In this document: one piece after another, positions 1-13,829 of the stretch
How the letters are laid out: every line of letters starts with the position of its first letter
Numbering within the stretch: position 1 is the first letter of the stretch
From: Mansonella perstans
Taxonomy: Eukaryota; Nematoda; Chromadorea; Rhabditida; Onchocercidae
Length of the DNA: 64,000 bases
Direction: 5' to 3'
Assembly: GCA_037074765.1 (NCBI GenBank)
Contig: JBAMDO010000044.1
Coordinates: 124,001 to 188,000 of the forward strand
Translations under genes and position numbers: made by a program
The notes under the pieces: model-generated
Told to the model about the DNA's origin: nothing
Seen by the model: only the letters and a program-made list of their open reading frames with translations
The model's database searches: none

Positions 1-420
1 ATTTGTTCCGGATTCGGGCAGTGGGAGGAGAAATTATGGAATAATGGTGAAAAAAAAAAAACATTTAACGGTTAACTTGAACAGTTTTTTCTTCTTCTTA
101 ATGTGACAATTATCAAATTGTAAGCCAACTGATTACCGTTTCATTTCAAATTGTTTCATTTCCTATTTGATGCTTTAAACCAACTTTTTTTTTTTTCTCT
201 CTCTATACCTTTCATTTCAATTCATTCTTCCTTTATTTTCCCTCTATTCCGGTTGTTCTTTAATTTATATTTTTCCTCCTGCTAATTAATCAGTGCTGTT
301 TAATTATCCTTTTAAAAATTATCATATGTTTGTATAAATTTGACAATTATGATTTATCAAAAATATGAATAATAAGCTTAGCATAGAACAAAAAATGGAT
401 CATGTTGAATAAATTTAACT

Positions 421-421
<1 letters not shown>

Positions 422-455
<34 letters not shown>
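422..455. repeat. poly-T homopolymer, about 34 nt
   Basis: An uninterrupted run of T fills 422-455. On the other strand it could be the poly-A remnant of a retroposed sequence, but I see no retroposed gene next to it. The length is likely unreliable in the assembly. Confidence 0.9.
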
Positions 456-456
<1 letters not shown>

Positions 457-1501
457 AAGCTTGGTGATGAATCCATTGATGATGTGAACAAAATTCATTT
501 TCAATGGCAGTGAAACATATTGATTGATGTAATTTATTTTTGCAACTACTCTTATCACACAATAAATGAAATCACTATCATATGGTATCGTATAAAGTAA
601 TATCTGTTACATTTCCTTATTTATATTCTCGATATTAAATTATTATCACTATCACTGCATTAGCTAATACAGATTTTGGTTATTATCATATTTGCTGCAC
701 ATTATAAAGTACGAAAGACAGTTGATTTTAAGTATAGAAAGAAATAAAGCTAAAGTGAAAAATGAAGGATTGTTATCATTGTAAACCAGTTCCTTCTTCA
801 CATATTCATCCATTTGTTCACTAATTGCCATCGGTATTGTTATTGCCTCAGTAATTCATTTTCTTATTGGACCAGGACAAATAAATAATTTTTATAAAAA
901 TTGTTATGTTCTCTTTCTTAATTACTGCAAATGTTTTCGTTGCATCTAATATATGCTTAATTAGTTCTTTCATTCATTTAGGATTGTTTCATTTCCTTCT
1001 TTCTGTAATGCGAAAAAATTAGCGAAATAAATCAACACTTAAAGTCAAAGTAGTAATTAAGTCTTTTGAAATCAATTTTTAAGCAATTTTCGAATTTAGG
1101 AATCATGTTTTTAATTTTACAACCTTGATGATAAAAGCAGTAGTCTGAAATTGTTTAAATACTTCTGCTACTTTATCCGGATTGCACTAGTTTATCATTT
1201 GTTATTAAATGAATTAATTAGTTTTACTGATTATTTAAGGATATAATCGATTGTTATATTTGCATAATGAAATAATGATGTCATTTGTGCACAATATCAG
1301 AAAGCAATAAGTTTATTTCATTTTTTTCTCAGAATAAATTATTGATCGATGATATTAATTAAAATTTCTGAATGACTTCTTTGTAGTTAATAATTTTCTG
1401 ATTTCAACAGGTTCATTTTTTGTATATCTGGTCCTTCATGTCATCATTCATCCATTTCGAAGACGGAAGATTATAATTTCGAAGAAGAAAAAAGAAACAA
1501 A

Positions 1502-1513
1502 TTTCTACAGACT
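1502..1513 (+). promoter_or_regulatory. splice acceptor just before the ATG (possible SL trans-splice site)
   Basis: The sequence TTTCTACAG followed by ACT and the ATG at 1514 is a good nematode 3' splice site three bases before the start codon. That spacing is typical of spliced-leader addition. It could instead be the acceptor of a cis-spliced 5' UTR intron; the sequence alone cannot decide. Confidence 0.45.
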
Positions 1514-4500
1514 ATGGAAGTACATCAATCACTTCCGGCTCGATATTTGCATAATCCGTATTTGGTGAAAACCGAAACAGCATTACAACAGCAGCAACAA
1601 CAACATCAAATTCTTCCGTCTCAGGCAGTAGTGGTAACAGTAACTGCAACAAATCAACAACAATCAACTTCATCCGGTGTTTCCGAATCATGTTCTCTAC
1701 CAGCATCATCATCATCAGTATCATCCAATCAGCGTACAACAACGGATACGGTAGACTCAATAAGTAGCAACAACAACAACAATAACAACAATATCGATGA
1801 GAGTAACAACAGCAACAACACTGAAAACAACAACAATAGCAACAAAAACAATACTATAAATAGCATACAACAACAACAATCCGGTACAGATACTGCTAAT
1901 TCTTATAAATTGTTTGATGAAAAATTAAATTAGGAAATCTTTTTGATAATAATAACAAATGAAGAATGTGAATAAATTATTGATTAAAATTCAATTGGTA
2001 AATTTTATGTAAACATGGTTATGAATAATGCAATTGACGCAATGACTCATGAAAAAATCAATTCAGTACATTATCACGAAGTGAAATTTGGGGAATATTT
2101 AAATTTTTAATTTTTAATAAGTAAACTAAGCTGTACAGTCTAAACGGCTTTTCATAAATTGAACATTTGAAAAATTCCAAATAGTAAAATACAAAAAATT
2201 AAAAAAATGCTAAAACAACAATGGAAATAGCTTAAAGTTTCTTAATCATGAAATCTAATTAGAAAACAAATGAGCAAATAATTGAAAATTTATGCGATTT
2301 GATAATTTTTATAACTTGATATACGAAGCTTAATTTGATACTTTGCTGTTGAAGATTTGATAATTTGATATTTGGAATTTGATATACATGAGAAGCAGAA
2401 AAGATTCAAAGTATCCATTTTTATTTTTTCTTTCTAATTTGCCTTGAAAATTTTTTCTCATTATTTTTATAAAGCTAACATTTTGATGTCAAAAGTCTGC
2501 ACTTCCAAATTTTAATGTCATTCAGTCAATGTTTTATCTATAAACATCGGATCGAACAATGTTTGCAATGATATTAACTAAAAAACCAAAAAGATTAGAT
2601 AAATTTATCAAATAATAACTCTTAAAATTTCTTTACTTTTTAATTTCGTTACAAAGAAAAAAACACACAAATAGTAAAGCATGTAAGATATACTTTAAAT
2701 TTTACGGGCACACATTCATTACTAATTAGCAATCTGTAATTAAGACATGATATTGATTAAAACAGAAAGTTTTTTTTTAAGGAAAATTTGTCACTTAAAT
2801 GATAAATGACCTTTATTTTTTATCGCTTCAATTGATGCTGATTATTTTTTAGTAGTAGCGACAGATTATCGACTGTACGGGCAAGATAGAACTACGGCCA
2901 CTGCTACAGTAACTACTACAAATATCCAGATTGCTCATTCATCATCATCCAGTATCCATCAAAATGGTATTTTTTTTCCTCTTCCGTTTACCTTTAATCT
3001 CTAAAGTTTATTTGCAATAAAAAAAAGAAAGCTAAAAATTAAAAGTTGAAACAATATTTTTATCATTCAATTTTATGAAAAAAAAATTTTGACTTAGTAA
3101 TAAATAGTTATGTTTTAATTCAATTATAATACGATGGAAAATGATACATTCTTCAAGATGCTATTGTATTTTCAAATTTATTTTTCAACTTAATTTTATA
3201 AAACAATAATAAATCAGTTTGATTCACTCATTATTATTTGTTTCTTTTTTTCAGGAAGACCATTAACAGCTGATCGCAAACGACCGTACAACTGTAACAT
3301 GTGCTCATCACGATTTGGCTCAAAAATGGAACTTGAAGAACATCAAAATTCACATACCGGCGAGAAACCTTTCGAATGCAATGTATTTCAGATATTTCAA
3401 AATAAACTAGAAATTTTTCTATTATTGCTTAGCTGGAACCTTTTTATTAATTATTTGTTGAATATGATATAAAATTATTATCACTTTAATTTAATAAATA
3501 ACAGAAAAATGCTATTTGATGACATCAGATCGTATCATATCAAGTATATTATATATTATCTATCATGAGTATTCTTATCATAAATATATGTAGGATTGAA
3601 AATTTTTACAGCAACAACAATGATATTAATTGTTAGTTTCTAATACTACTACTACTTGAGCATTATTATGAATGACACATGTTTATTGCAACAAATCATA
3701 ATGAATTTGTGTAACATTTTAAGCTTTGGTTACAAGATTGTTGTCAAAAGTTTATTTTCCTATTCCTATTACACTTAAGTTAGTTTCATTTCGGAAGACA
3801 GCAAAAGAAAAAAAGAAAAGAAATAACAACATTTAACTTTTACATTCAGTCTAAATCTACGGATGAAATGAAACAGAATAAATTATAAATGAAGTTTAAA
3901 CTTGAATTTATTTATCAAAGCTTCTAAAATTAACGAATTTTTCAATGTTAAAAATGAAAGAAGTTACAAATAAACTTTAAGCATGAATTGTCGACATGAA
4001 TGTCCACAATTAATTATCATTTCACTTGACTTTTAATTGCAATTTTAATAATTCGCTGCTAAAATTTCATCCATTTAATACAATACCCAATAGGCTAGTT
4101 AATGATATGGGCAAAAAGAATGCTTATCAATACAGATGTGCAAAGCGCGATTCAATCGTCGTTCAACACTTTGGAATCACAAACGCATTCATTCCGATGA
4201 TAAGCCATTTGAATGCAATGTTTGTCGCATGACGTTCAAATGGAAGAATTCGCTCAAATGTCACAAGGAAATGCATCAGCGCAAAAATGAAATGACAGGA
4301 ATCGAGAATGATCCATTGGAAAAAACCCTCACATATGCAACGGCAGCTAAACGGCGACATGTTCGTTTCTTTCATTCATTATTTGAATTTTAAAAGAAAA
4401 AAAATGGGATTATCGACAATTTATTTGAAATTTTTTCATTTTTATTTACGAATATTTATTTACGAAGTTATTTGTTAAATTTTATAATCGATAAAATCCC

Positions 4501-7500
4501 ACGCATGAAAAATTTTTGTGAAAATTATTGAAATAATAGAAAAAAGAAATCAAAGCAATTTTTTCCCCAAACTTTTTTAAAATTTAAAAAATCCAGAAAA
4601 TATTGGACAAAACGAAATTTTGGTAAAAATTGGTAAAATGCAGAAATTGGAATAGAACATTAATGAAATATGATATTTTAATACATACTGCAGTAAAATG
4701 AAAGATTAAAAATATCGAAAAAGCTAGCGTACGATAGGCATTTACATTTAAGGTATTCGATTGTTATATTGAAATTAATAATAACAAATCATTTTCTTCT
4801 AAATCGTTTTGCTTTTCAAAAAAAAATTTTTTTTATTTTAATGTCATTTCAATTTCATTATCTCATTTGAATTCCTTGACCATAGATGAAAATAAATCAA
4901 AAGCTTCTTACTTCATAATAATAAGAGCAACAACAATAGTAATAATAATGAAAATGATAATAGCATTAATAATACTATAGTGATACAATAGTAATAATAG
5001 TATTGTAATAATTGTATAATTCTAATAATGTGACAATGATAGTGGTGATAATAATAATAGCAATTGTAATAGTTTACTTATTTTGGCATGTTAAATTTTT
5101 TCAAAGAATTATGGCAAAGAAATTTTTAAATTAAATTTGAAGTAAAATTTCCAAATATTTTTATTTTGTTTAAATATTAAAATTTTAGCTGGAGAATCAT
5201 GATATTATAAATGCAAGTTCAAGTTCAGAAATGGGACTAGGTAGTATGCGTTTGATAACAAGTTCAGCAGGCGGTGTTGATCATTTAACAGGATCGGGAA
5301 GGCGACGTAATGCCAAATCTTCAGTGCATTCACGATCGATAACATCTACCAGCACTGATCTTATCATTGGTTCTGCAAATATCCCAAATAATACCAACAG
5401 TAGCAACTGCACCACCACTACCACTACTGCCACTAATAACAACAGCAGTACCAGTACTAGTCATTCTCTTATTGGTTCAAATGATGTATTTATTCATGCA
5501 CCACTACAAGCGGTCAGTTTATTGTCAAATTTCAAAAAATTTTACATGAAAGTTCCTTTTTTAAATCTGTTCTCTTTTGATCGCAAATAAATTTCAAAAA
5601 AGATTCAAAAATAAATCTTGATAAATGATGAAATATTATCGATTATCAAAATGAAAACTTTCTAAATGCCGAAAATTTTAAATATATAATTGATTTCAAA
5701 CAAAATTTTGTCAATTTTTATTTTCAGTAATTTTTAATCGAATAAGTTTAAGAGGAATTGGTTATTATATTACTTTTTATGCCAGAATAAGTAAATAAGA
5801 TTGATCCTTTAGAAATATTTTTGTTTGTAATTTGGGAAAAATAATTTTGACAATACTTATCGATTACTGCCTTCTCTAAAATAACACCTTATTAGTATTA
5901 TTTAATTCAAATTGAAAAATAATATATCTTCCACATTCGGCATTCTCACTTAATATATTATCCTAAACGAGTTACTTACTTACATCATACTGCGATGTTT
6001 TTCGTAGTTTTTCAGTAAATTTTTTTGACAGCAATGAGTTTTTATTTTTCTCTTTCATAAGAACCCATAATTTGAGTTGTATTTTATTGCTTTAATTAGC
6101 TCATTAAAAAAGAATAAAGCGCTATACTTAACATGATAGTGAATAAGCAGAGATTAAGAAAAAACAAAAAATAGTATTTGTTGATTAAATCATTGTGCAG
6201 TTGTTAGTGAATAAAGCAAAATGCGTTAAAATTGTCATTTCTTTCTTTCTTGAATTAATTGCATTTAATCAGTCGCAAAAGGTCAAACTTCTACTTGCCA
6301 ATTTCTCGTTTTACCGCATTCTTATCAATTAGTCATTTGTCATTTAATAATACTGAAATTTTAGTACATTTTTCTTCCCTTTCTGAAATTTATTAAATTC
6401 CTTTGCAGATGAATTCTGTGATCTCTTATTAACTTATTAAATGTTAAAAAAATTTTAGGACGGTTTCTTCAGTAGCCAAAAAACATTATCAATAAGCGAT
6501 CACAAAGAATTGGATTCATTATTGAATAGTACAACGCGGTTAACATCAATGCTTAAAGATGATTCGGCCTTTAAAACTAATCTGTGGTTTGTGTTTTCGT
6601 ACGTTGAGAATGTTAATTTTTTTAAAAATTGAACAAAAAGTGCATTTTAATTGAATGTTTATATTACTAATTACATATTTTCTTTTAACCGCTAAATAAT
6701 TAATTAATTAAATGACATGCACCATTTCTCCAAGATTTCCATGCACTTTTTTTTGCCTTGATCTATTATAAAATAATGGTTAATAAGGTCATCATTTGTC
6801 CCATCGGTAAACCTCTCTTTCTTATCAGTTATTATTTCTGAAAAAAATGAATGAAAAAGCATTTTGCTTCTTCCTGTTTTTCAGTCCAGATCAAGCGCCG
6901 GAATTTGCATAAAATATAAGTGAAACGAAAGCGAACTAATTTTTATTCAAATTTGCTTATATTTGACGCTAATTATTGCTTTTTATTTCAGCGATGATTT
7001 AGCAAGTTTGAGCAATCAGAGTAATACATTTGATGCAAAGCAAGAAATGAATGTAAGTTTCTTCAATTCAGGAAATTTCAATTCGAATAAAAAAGCAAGA
7101 AAAATGTGTTCATCAAAGATTGACTAATTAAATTTTATTCTATATTAAATGAAAGATACAACAATTTGAAATCCATTTTAGAGGAAAAAATAAAATTAAT
7201 GTGGGAAATTTCAATTCTATTTTCTTCTCCAATTGCCATAAATCTTACCTTTAATTTTTCAAATTATTTTTAAAAGTTTCATTTTGTTACTTTATCTTTG
7301 CTTTATATACAAATAACTATTTTTTAAATAGAACATTTGAAATTGCTAATTTTGTTCTTTAAATGGATTTTAAAACTAACTTATCGGAAAAAAGAAATAA
7401 AATTTTTTTCAGCTTTTCCACGCTAATCCATTTATGATGTTCGGTGCTCATCAATTGGTAAGTGATTCTATATTTATCACATCACGCTTACATTTTTTCC

Positions 7501-8872
7501 ATGGTTTATTGATTCTAGTTATTGGGTATTAATTAATTAATTAACGACCTCATATCAAGCATTTAATGAGTTCAACCACTTGAAGGAAGCAGTTTTTTTG
7601 ACGACTTTGATGAAAAAATTCCTATTGGATAAAAAATGAATATACTTTTCGATAGAAGTGAAGCTGATTGTTCTCTTCGCTGAAATTTTCAAGAATAATA
7701 AGAATAGCATATCCAGGGATGATGACATATTTAAACTTAATTTTAGTCAACTTTTATTGACTTCATTCTCTGAACTCTCCACCTATTTGGTTCTAAATAA
7801 TTTGGTCTTGCCATCTAACCCATATCAACATTTTTATTTTTGCTCTTTTCAACGAAATTCCTTATATCTTTGAAAAACAAACATCAGTTTTAGATTTAGC
7901 CAATATTAACCTGTAATTAAATTCATTTACAGCAAAATCCTATACAACCTTTCACACCATCAAATTTGGGCTTTTCAAGTAGTAACGGTGGATGTGGTGA
8001 CTATTTCCATCTACATTTAAACAGCCAAACAGATCAAATACCCCAACAAAGTTTGCAACAACAGCAGCCGTTCGTATCCCAATATTCTACCGGTGGAGCA
8101 TCATCACAAAGCAGTGATATGTTAGCAAATCACAACCATAATGTGATCAATTATCAATCACAGGTATTAAATTTCATTGCTTCCTGGCTTACTCTTCCTT
8201 GGTTAAGTCAGCGATTCGTAACATGAGTAGAAACTTAAGCCAGGTATTAGAAGAGACAAGGTTTCCTAAAAAAATATATTTCATCCTTACTGGTGGGGAA
8301 AAAATACAGCTCAAACTAAGTGATTAATTATTCATATTTGTATTGGAAATTACGCTTGATACATTATTTTTAATTTAATTATCAAACTTATAAAAATTGA
8401 AAATTTGAACTTTCATTCAAAACCAATTCGGTCATACAACCATAACGTAATTTTAAATCTGCACTGCCTAAGTATACACTATGCGTTATCAAATTGATCC
8501 TGCTCTGCAAGAATTATAATCGCTTGGCTTCCTTTGCCAATAATAGGCCATTTCTTTTACATCATTTTGCCCACAGAAATGCATTGATAATTATCATTGC
8601 AGTTGGAAGCACCATCATCACTGATAACACCAGCACTGGATTACGCTGTAAGTGGCGATAACCTGGAATATATGTTAAGCAACTACTCGTCCACGATCTC
8701 ATCTGCTGCTTCGATTGCATCCAGGGGAAATGAGGTCCGGCCAAGTGTTGCGGAACACTTACAACAGCAACAGTATACGGGACAAACTGCTGGTAACAAT
8801 ACTGATGTGGTTGTTGCTAGTGTTGCTACAGCCAGCAATACCGGCAAAGAGGTACCACAGGTATCGTGGTAA
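1514..8872 (+). CDS. three-finger C2H2 zinc-finger protein with poly-Asn/Gln tracts
   Basis: Exons join in phase at 1514-1883, 2853-2966, 3255-3382, 4136-4360, 5189-5512, 6459-6586, 6992-7052, 7413-7457, 7933-8163 and 8603-8872, giving 631 codons. Three tandem C2H2 fingers sit at residues 173-251: Cys175/Cys178/His191/His195; Cys203/Cys206/His219/His223; Cys231/Cys234/His247/His251. The first linker is the canonical TGEKP; the second is SDDKP. The second finger is split by the intron between exons 3 and 4, and joining restores its CxxC pair, which supports the model. The N-terminal exon is rich in Gln, Ser and Asn; later exons hold Thr/Ser/Asn runs and Gln-rich segments, as in transcription factors. 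A nuclear DNA-binding role is inferred from the fingers; I do not recognise the orthologue. The start of exon 2 could be 2856 instead of 2853, and the last exon could splice on at 8860 rather than stop at 8872. Confidence 0.85.
1588..1880 (+). repeat. coding CAA/AAC trinucleotide tracts (poly-Gln, poly-Asn)
   Basis: Within exon 1, CAA/CAG runs at about 1588-1614 encode glutamines, and AAC/AAT runs at about 1768-1860 encode asparagines broken by Ser, Glu and Lys. These are in-frame trinucleotide repeats and likely vary in length between individuals. A non-coding AAT-rich counterpart lies at about 4915-5070 in the intron after exon 4. Confidence 0.85.
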
Positions 8873-11800
8873 TAATAAGAAATTTGCTAAGATCATACTG
8901 TTTATCCATCATCATGTTTTCTATGTCTTATTGATACTCATTTGTAGTCATTCATCATCATTTGGACTTACATTTCTGCTCCTCTTTTCATACTTATGGA
9001 GCGTGCACTATAACTGAAAATTTTCATTGCTTACGTGATAGTGACGCAAATTACGTACTAATCAAATTATTTCTGTATGCTTCGCAGTATTAAATTATTT
9101 AATAGAAAATGCTGACTTTTTTACGATTCTGGAATATTTCGAATTCATTTCAAGTGCATGCTTTCATTCATCATAAATTGAAATGCTATTTTGGATCTCT
9201 GTGAATGTTATCCTAACTGATTTAAAATTCGCATTTGTCAAAAAAAAGTCAGTTTTTGTTTACCTTTTCTTTCCTTTCATTTTACATGCTATAAATCCGG
9301 TTTTGCAAGAGAAATGAATTTAAACTTATAATTTTTAATCGAAAAAGATTAAAAATTTCAAGAAAGGAAAAAGAAAAGTGCTGCAAATTTTGTTCATTAT
9401 TGTTTCAAAATCACTCATAAAAATGATTAAAATTTCTTATTATAAAATAATTACTTGGTAAATGCTAATTGTTTAGAATTAAATCGTTTTTCAAAATATT
9501 ACCAAATAGTTTTTTGTAATGTTCAAAAACTTCTTTTCTTTGGAATAAATTCGATAATCAAATTCACATTCCCATTATTAGTCTTACTCTTCAGAAATGC
9601 TTACAATTCAAGCTAAATTTGCTTGATTGGTTTGAGTTTACCTTTTCCACTTCCTTTCATACAGTTTTCCATTTTTTTGTTTAAATATTTAATTGATGTT
9701 GTTTAATTGATGTTAATTTCAGCTTTTGCCACTTATTCGTACGTTATTTTGATACACGTAAAGCCGTGGCACTTTTACCAGTAAAATACATCATTTATTA
9801 ATTAAAAGTACACAATAGAAGAGCAATTTAGAGTTTTTCGGCATATTTGTAACTTTTTCAATTCAAAATAGATAATTAGCATGTTGTAAGTCACTGAGTC
9901 AGTTTTCCTTTTTTCACTTCTTTAAGACTTCAAAATCCTTTCATCTTACTGCAATATGATTTTTCATTTTTGACTTACTTTCTTCTAATTAGTAATTAAA
10001 CAAATTGAAAACAATATATGAATCAAAAAAAAGAAAAAGGAGCAAAATTTACACTTTTAGCAGAAATATTTACCATAGCGCAAAATAATGTGACAGACAT
10101 CTTTTTCTCGCCAAATTTTTTTTTGACTTCTAATTTTTGAAAAACTTTCAACAAATTTATTTTTTTTAAATATTTAGCTAAAATTTCTTTATGTGCCTTG
10201 CAGTTTGATAAATATGTGCCTCATTAAAAGTTTCTCTGTTCATTTTTTAAAATTTTTCATATTAAAATGCTTTGTTTTCCTTTTAACTTCTTTGTTTTAA
10301 TGGAACAAATTGTGCCTGAGATAGATTCCTCTGTTGTTACACTACAAGTTTAATAATTCCAATGTGCCATATTTGTACAGTTCAGTGTTTTTCTTAATAT
10401 ATTTTTTCATATTATTTTTTTTTTTGCAAATTAATTTTTCATTTCCATTCATTTGTTTTTCATTTCCAATAGGAGATACACTGCCTTAGACTTTTAATGT
10501 ATTCTTTCCTTACAAGAACTTGAAAGTATTAAAATTCAAAGTTCGATAATTCTTTTAGAAATTATATGAAAAGGAAAAGATTGCTAAGAGTTAAATTTTG
10601 CAATTTGAAAAATTTGAAGAAAAACCAGAATTATTACATCCAATGAGATTTCTTGTTTAACTGATAAAAATTATGGACAATTTAGCATTCTGGATGTCAT
10701 CCTTGTGCGATAAGTGTGTTTCATGAAACTAAAAGTCAGTGGTATTCTTACTTATTCTAGCAACTATTTAAGCTCCTATTTCTCTCTTTTCTAAAAACTC
10801 AAGTTTTTTTTATTTAATAAATAGCTCGATTATGAAAAATAAACAAATTTAAAAGTAAATAATTTGGAGATACAACTTATCTATTATCATATGAATTCCA
10901 ATGTGAAATCAGTGCATTCAGAAATTGGAACATGTTGTTGTTCGAAATATAATGGAATTTAAAATGTTTAAACTATCGATTTCCTCTTGCCCGAATATTG
11001 TGTTCGAATGAATTGCGAAATTACTTTATCAACAGAAATTCAATCAACATGTTTTTCGAACAAATTTTACGGAAATGAAGTCAGAAAAACTTAACTGGTA
11101 AATATTTATTGCTGAGAAAAAATAATGGTGTTTTACTTTATTTTAATAAATTGCCTTGCTTAAAATTTTTTCAAATATTTATGGTTTAGTTGCATTTGCA
11201 TTTATAAATTTCAAAATTAGATATCAAAATTTCCGTTCCATTTCTCATAATTACTTATTACTTTTTCTTTTCATTTTTTCAATTCCATTCAACAATATAT
11301 TTCATCAAAGGATAAATTAAGTCTTAATATTAATTACTGCAGAAAGAAGAAAAAAAGAAATGCACATCTACTAATAATTTTTTGAAAATTAACCTACCTG
11401 AAAGCAATATATACTATAAAGTTATGTCATTTCCAGTTCTGTAATTAGACCAAGATTTCCCAATTGGTCTTATACATTTTTTGCGATCAAACTAGTAATG
11501 AGAATAATGATGATAAACAAGCAATAGGACAGAATTACCTAAAATATTATTAATTCAATTCAAATCAATCAGTTTTCAGTCCATCACTATTTTTTGTTTC
11601 GATATTGTAATTAACAATCCTTTTATTTATGGCTTATTAATGATGCATGAATTTAAAGTGCAACTTTCCACCCATAAGCCATGCCACGTCTCCCGTTGTA
11701 CTCACTTATTTCTCGTATTCCTCTTCCCATATTTCCTTTGAGAAAAAGGGCAAAAAAAAAAATAACTAAAAATTGATTACTGTAACATAAAATGCGGTAT

Positions 11801-12672
11801 CGATTGCCATTTATTAGTAGTTAATGTAGTTGTTAATAAATGAAATGTAGAGATTACTGTGTCATAGAATGCAACATTGATCAAAAAATCACTAATTACA
11901 CCAATCATTAATTAATATAGCAACTTTTGATTATTAATTATTGTGCCATAAAATACTCTACTGACTAGCGATTACTAAGGATTAATCAATATAGTACAAA
12001 ACAGAGCATTTCTGACCAGCAATCAAAAAAGGAAAATTAATTAATGAAGGATTCACATAGAAGCAGATATTATGTGTACCGTAATTCTTCCTTTAAATTA
12101 TTATTTTCATATTTATGCAATTTCTGTTATTTTCCTTTTTTTGATGAAAATTTTTCAAATAATTGGAAATTTGTGTTGTTCAACACTGATATCGCAATAC
12201 TGCTAAATTTATTCAAATTAAAATCTTTAATTTTACAAATTAATCAATTGGCAAAAAGTGGATTGTATCAGGAGTAATTTACATTCCGAACATGTTTTAA
12301 TTCACGAGAATATTTTTAGACATGCATATGAAATTATTCAGATGAAAAAAAAATATGAATTGTCTAGCACAATAAATCTACAGCCAGAATAGTAATACTT
12401 TTTCTATTTATTATCTGGTATAAATCTGGGACTTTGAAAAAATTCAAAAGTTTTTGATTATTCTGGAAAAACTAATATGAGTCATTTAAGTTTTTTTGTT
12501 ATCAATAATAAAGTTATCAGGATATAAATTTCAGACACTGCTTGCAATAAGTTAAATTCACGTTTTTAGAGCATAATAGAGTAAATTTTATTTTTTAATT
12601 AAAATTTTTCTTCAAACTCTTTGCGTGTGTTTTTTTTTTGATGATTTTTCATGGTTTTCCTATTTACATTGA
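8873..12672. other. AT-rich intergenic region, no gene seen
   Basis: About 3.8 kb follows the zinc-finger stop with no supported exon on either strand. It must hold that gene's 3' UTR. An ORF at 12044-12277 encodes a Phe/Leu/Asn-rich peptide with the composition of translated AT-rich DNA, and I do not call it. Confidence 0.6.
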
Positions 12673-13128
12673 TTAATTTTTTTTCTTAATTGGCGTACTT
12701 AGTTTCCTTTCATCCTTTCTTGCAGTAACATTTTGAGGTTTTTGAATTTTTGATTGCACTGTACTTTTGATGCTAACCATCGGTGTTATTTTTACAGTTC
12801 TACGGTCTGTTATTAGTTTGGCAGGACGAGCAGTGAATGTAAATTTCACAGTAAAGTTATGAATATTTGGCAAAATGATTTTTCTGTACTTTTTACGATA
12901 GTACTTTTCTCCCTCCAGATCATCATCGAAATCTGGATAATCTTGCTTAAGCGGCCGTGCTTCAGTCCAAAATCGTTTTTTTCGATGTGCTGATGATATT
13001 TGAATTGGCTGAATATTTCCTGACGACATTTCATTGTTCCGGTTGCTACTGACACTGCTTATCGGCATAATCATCATCAATATGAAATCTGGCAGAATTA
13101 TTGAGAACAAGAATAAACAGTTGACCAT
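12673..13128 (-). CDS. candidate secreted basic protein with an RKKR site, unrecognised
   Basis: This is a single-exon frame of 151 residues. The first true ATG is at 13126-13128; the frame opens nine bases upstream but only with a TTG. The N-terminus is strongly hydrophobic for about 25 residues (VNCLFLFSIILPDFILMMIM) and reads as a signal peptide. A basic RKKR at residues 49-52 resembles a furin-type processing site. The remaining chain is an acidic patch (DFDDDLEGE) followed by a lysine/arginine-rich tail with two N-glycosylation sequons, NFT and NVT. No cysteines follow the signal region. I do not recognise a family. The composition is less AT-biased than its surroundings, which favours a real gene. 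A precursor cleaved after RKKR is inference. It lies alone between the zinc-finger and ERICH3-like genes. Confidence 0.5.
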   Translation of the reverse strand: MVNCLFLFSIILPDFILMMIMPISSVSSNRNNEMSSGNIQPIQISSAHRKKRFWTEARPLKQDYPDFDDDLEGEKYYRKKYRKIILPNIHNFTVKFTFTARPAKLITDRRTVKITPMVSIKSTVQSKIQKPQNVTARKDERKLSTPIKKKN

Positions 13129-13807
13129 TATCTTCAAAGTAATTAATAAGTATTTAGTGGAATTATTTTCTATTTATTAATTTCTGCTATTTTGCGGAAG
13201 AAATAAGGCTGCACAAATTCAATTATGTTCAGGCCATTTTTTTTTTTCACAAACATTGCAAAACATTTTTTACTGTATATATTCCCTCCAAATGTCTATT
13301 TTTTTCAAATTTCATTTGGAGAGTTATATTTCAGTCTTTATAAGTAATTAAATTGCATGTAATCATCAGCACAACGATTAGTTTGAATTACACATTTACT
13401 AATTTTATTTTATTTGAATAAACTGAAAAAGTGTTACCAATTAAAATAATAAGAGATGGACTGAACTTCAAATCATTCCCAATCATTTCTTGTTCTGAAA
13501 TCAATTATTTATTCATGTTACTGGTCAAAAGAAATTATCAACGCCATCAAACAAATTAGGCATAGCTGTGAAAAAACGATCAAAATATCATGATAGTCTG
13601 GTCAATAAGAAAAAAAAGGAAAAGAAATGGCTAGCAAGACTTAATAACTCAAATAAGATCTTTATAAACAACCAGATCTTCAAACTGTCTGATTAAACAG
13701 TCTAAAATATTTAATAAGCACCAATATTAATAACAAAATTAAAAGCACTTATCTTAATTAATTAAGATGAATAATAAGTCTCCTATTTAAAATTTAATAA
13801 TCGTCTT

Positions 13808-13829
13808 AAAAAAAAAAAAAAAAAAAAAA
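13808..13829. repeat. poly-A homopolymer, 22 nt
   Basis: Uninterrupted A run in non-coding DNA. A similar 19-nt run lies at 14896-14914. Confidence 0.9.

Larger units (their letters stand above)
1..1513. other. AT-rich non-coding flank upstream of the zinc-finger gene
   Basis: I find no convincing exon here. The stretch is AT-rich and has an uninterrupted T tract at 422-455. Open frames are short and low-complexity; the one across the T tract encodes only a lysine run. It probably holds the 5' flank or an upstream intron of the zinc-finger gene, because a pyrimidine-rich acceptor lies three bases before that gene's ATG. Confidence 0.6.

Noticed and set aside
7658..7873. 71-codon ORF inside a zinc-finger gene intron
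   Set aside because: Phe/Leu/Asn-rich translation of AT-rich intron sequence, flanked by a confirmed in-phase exon pair.
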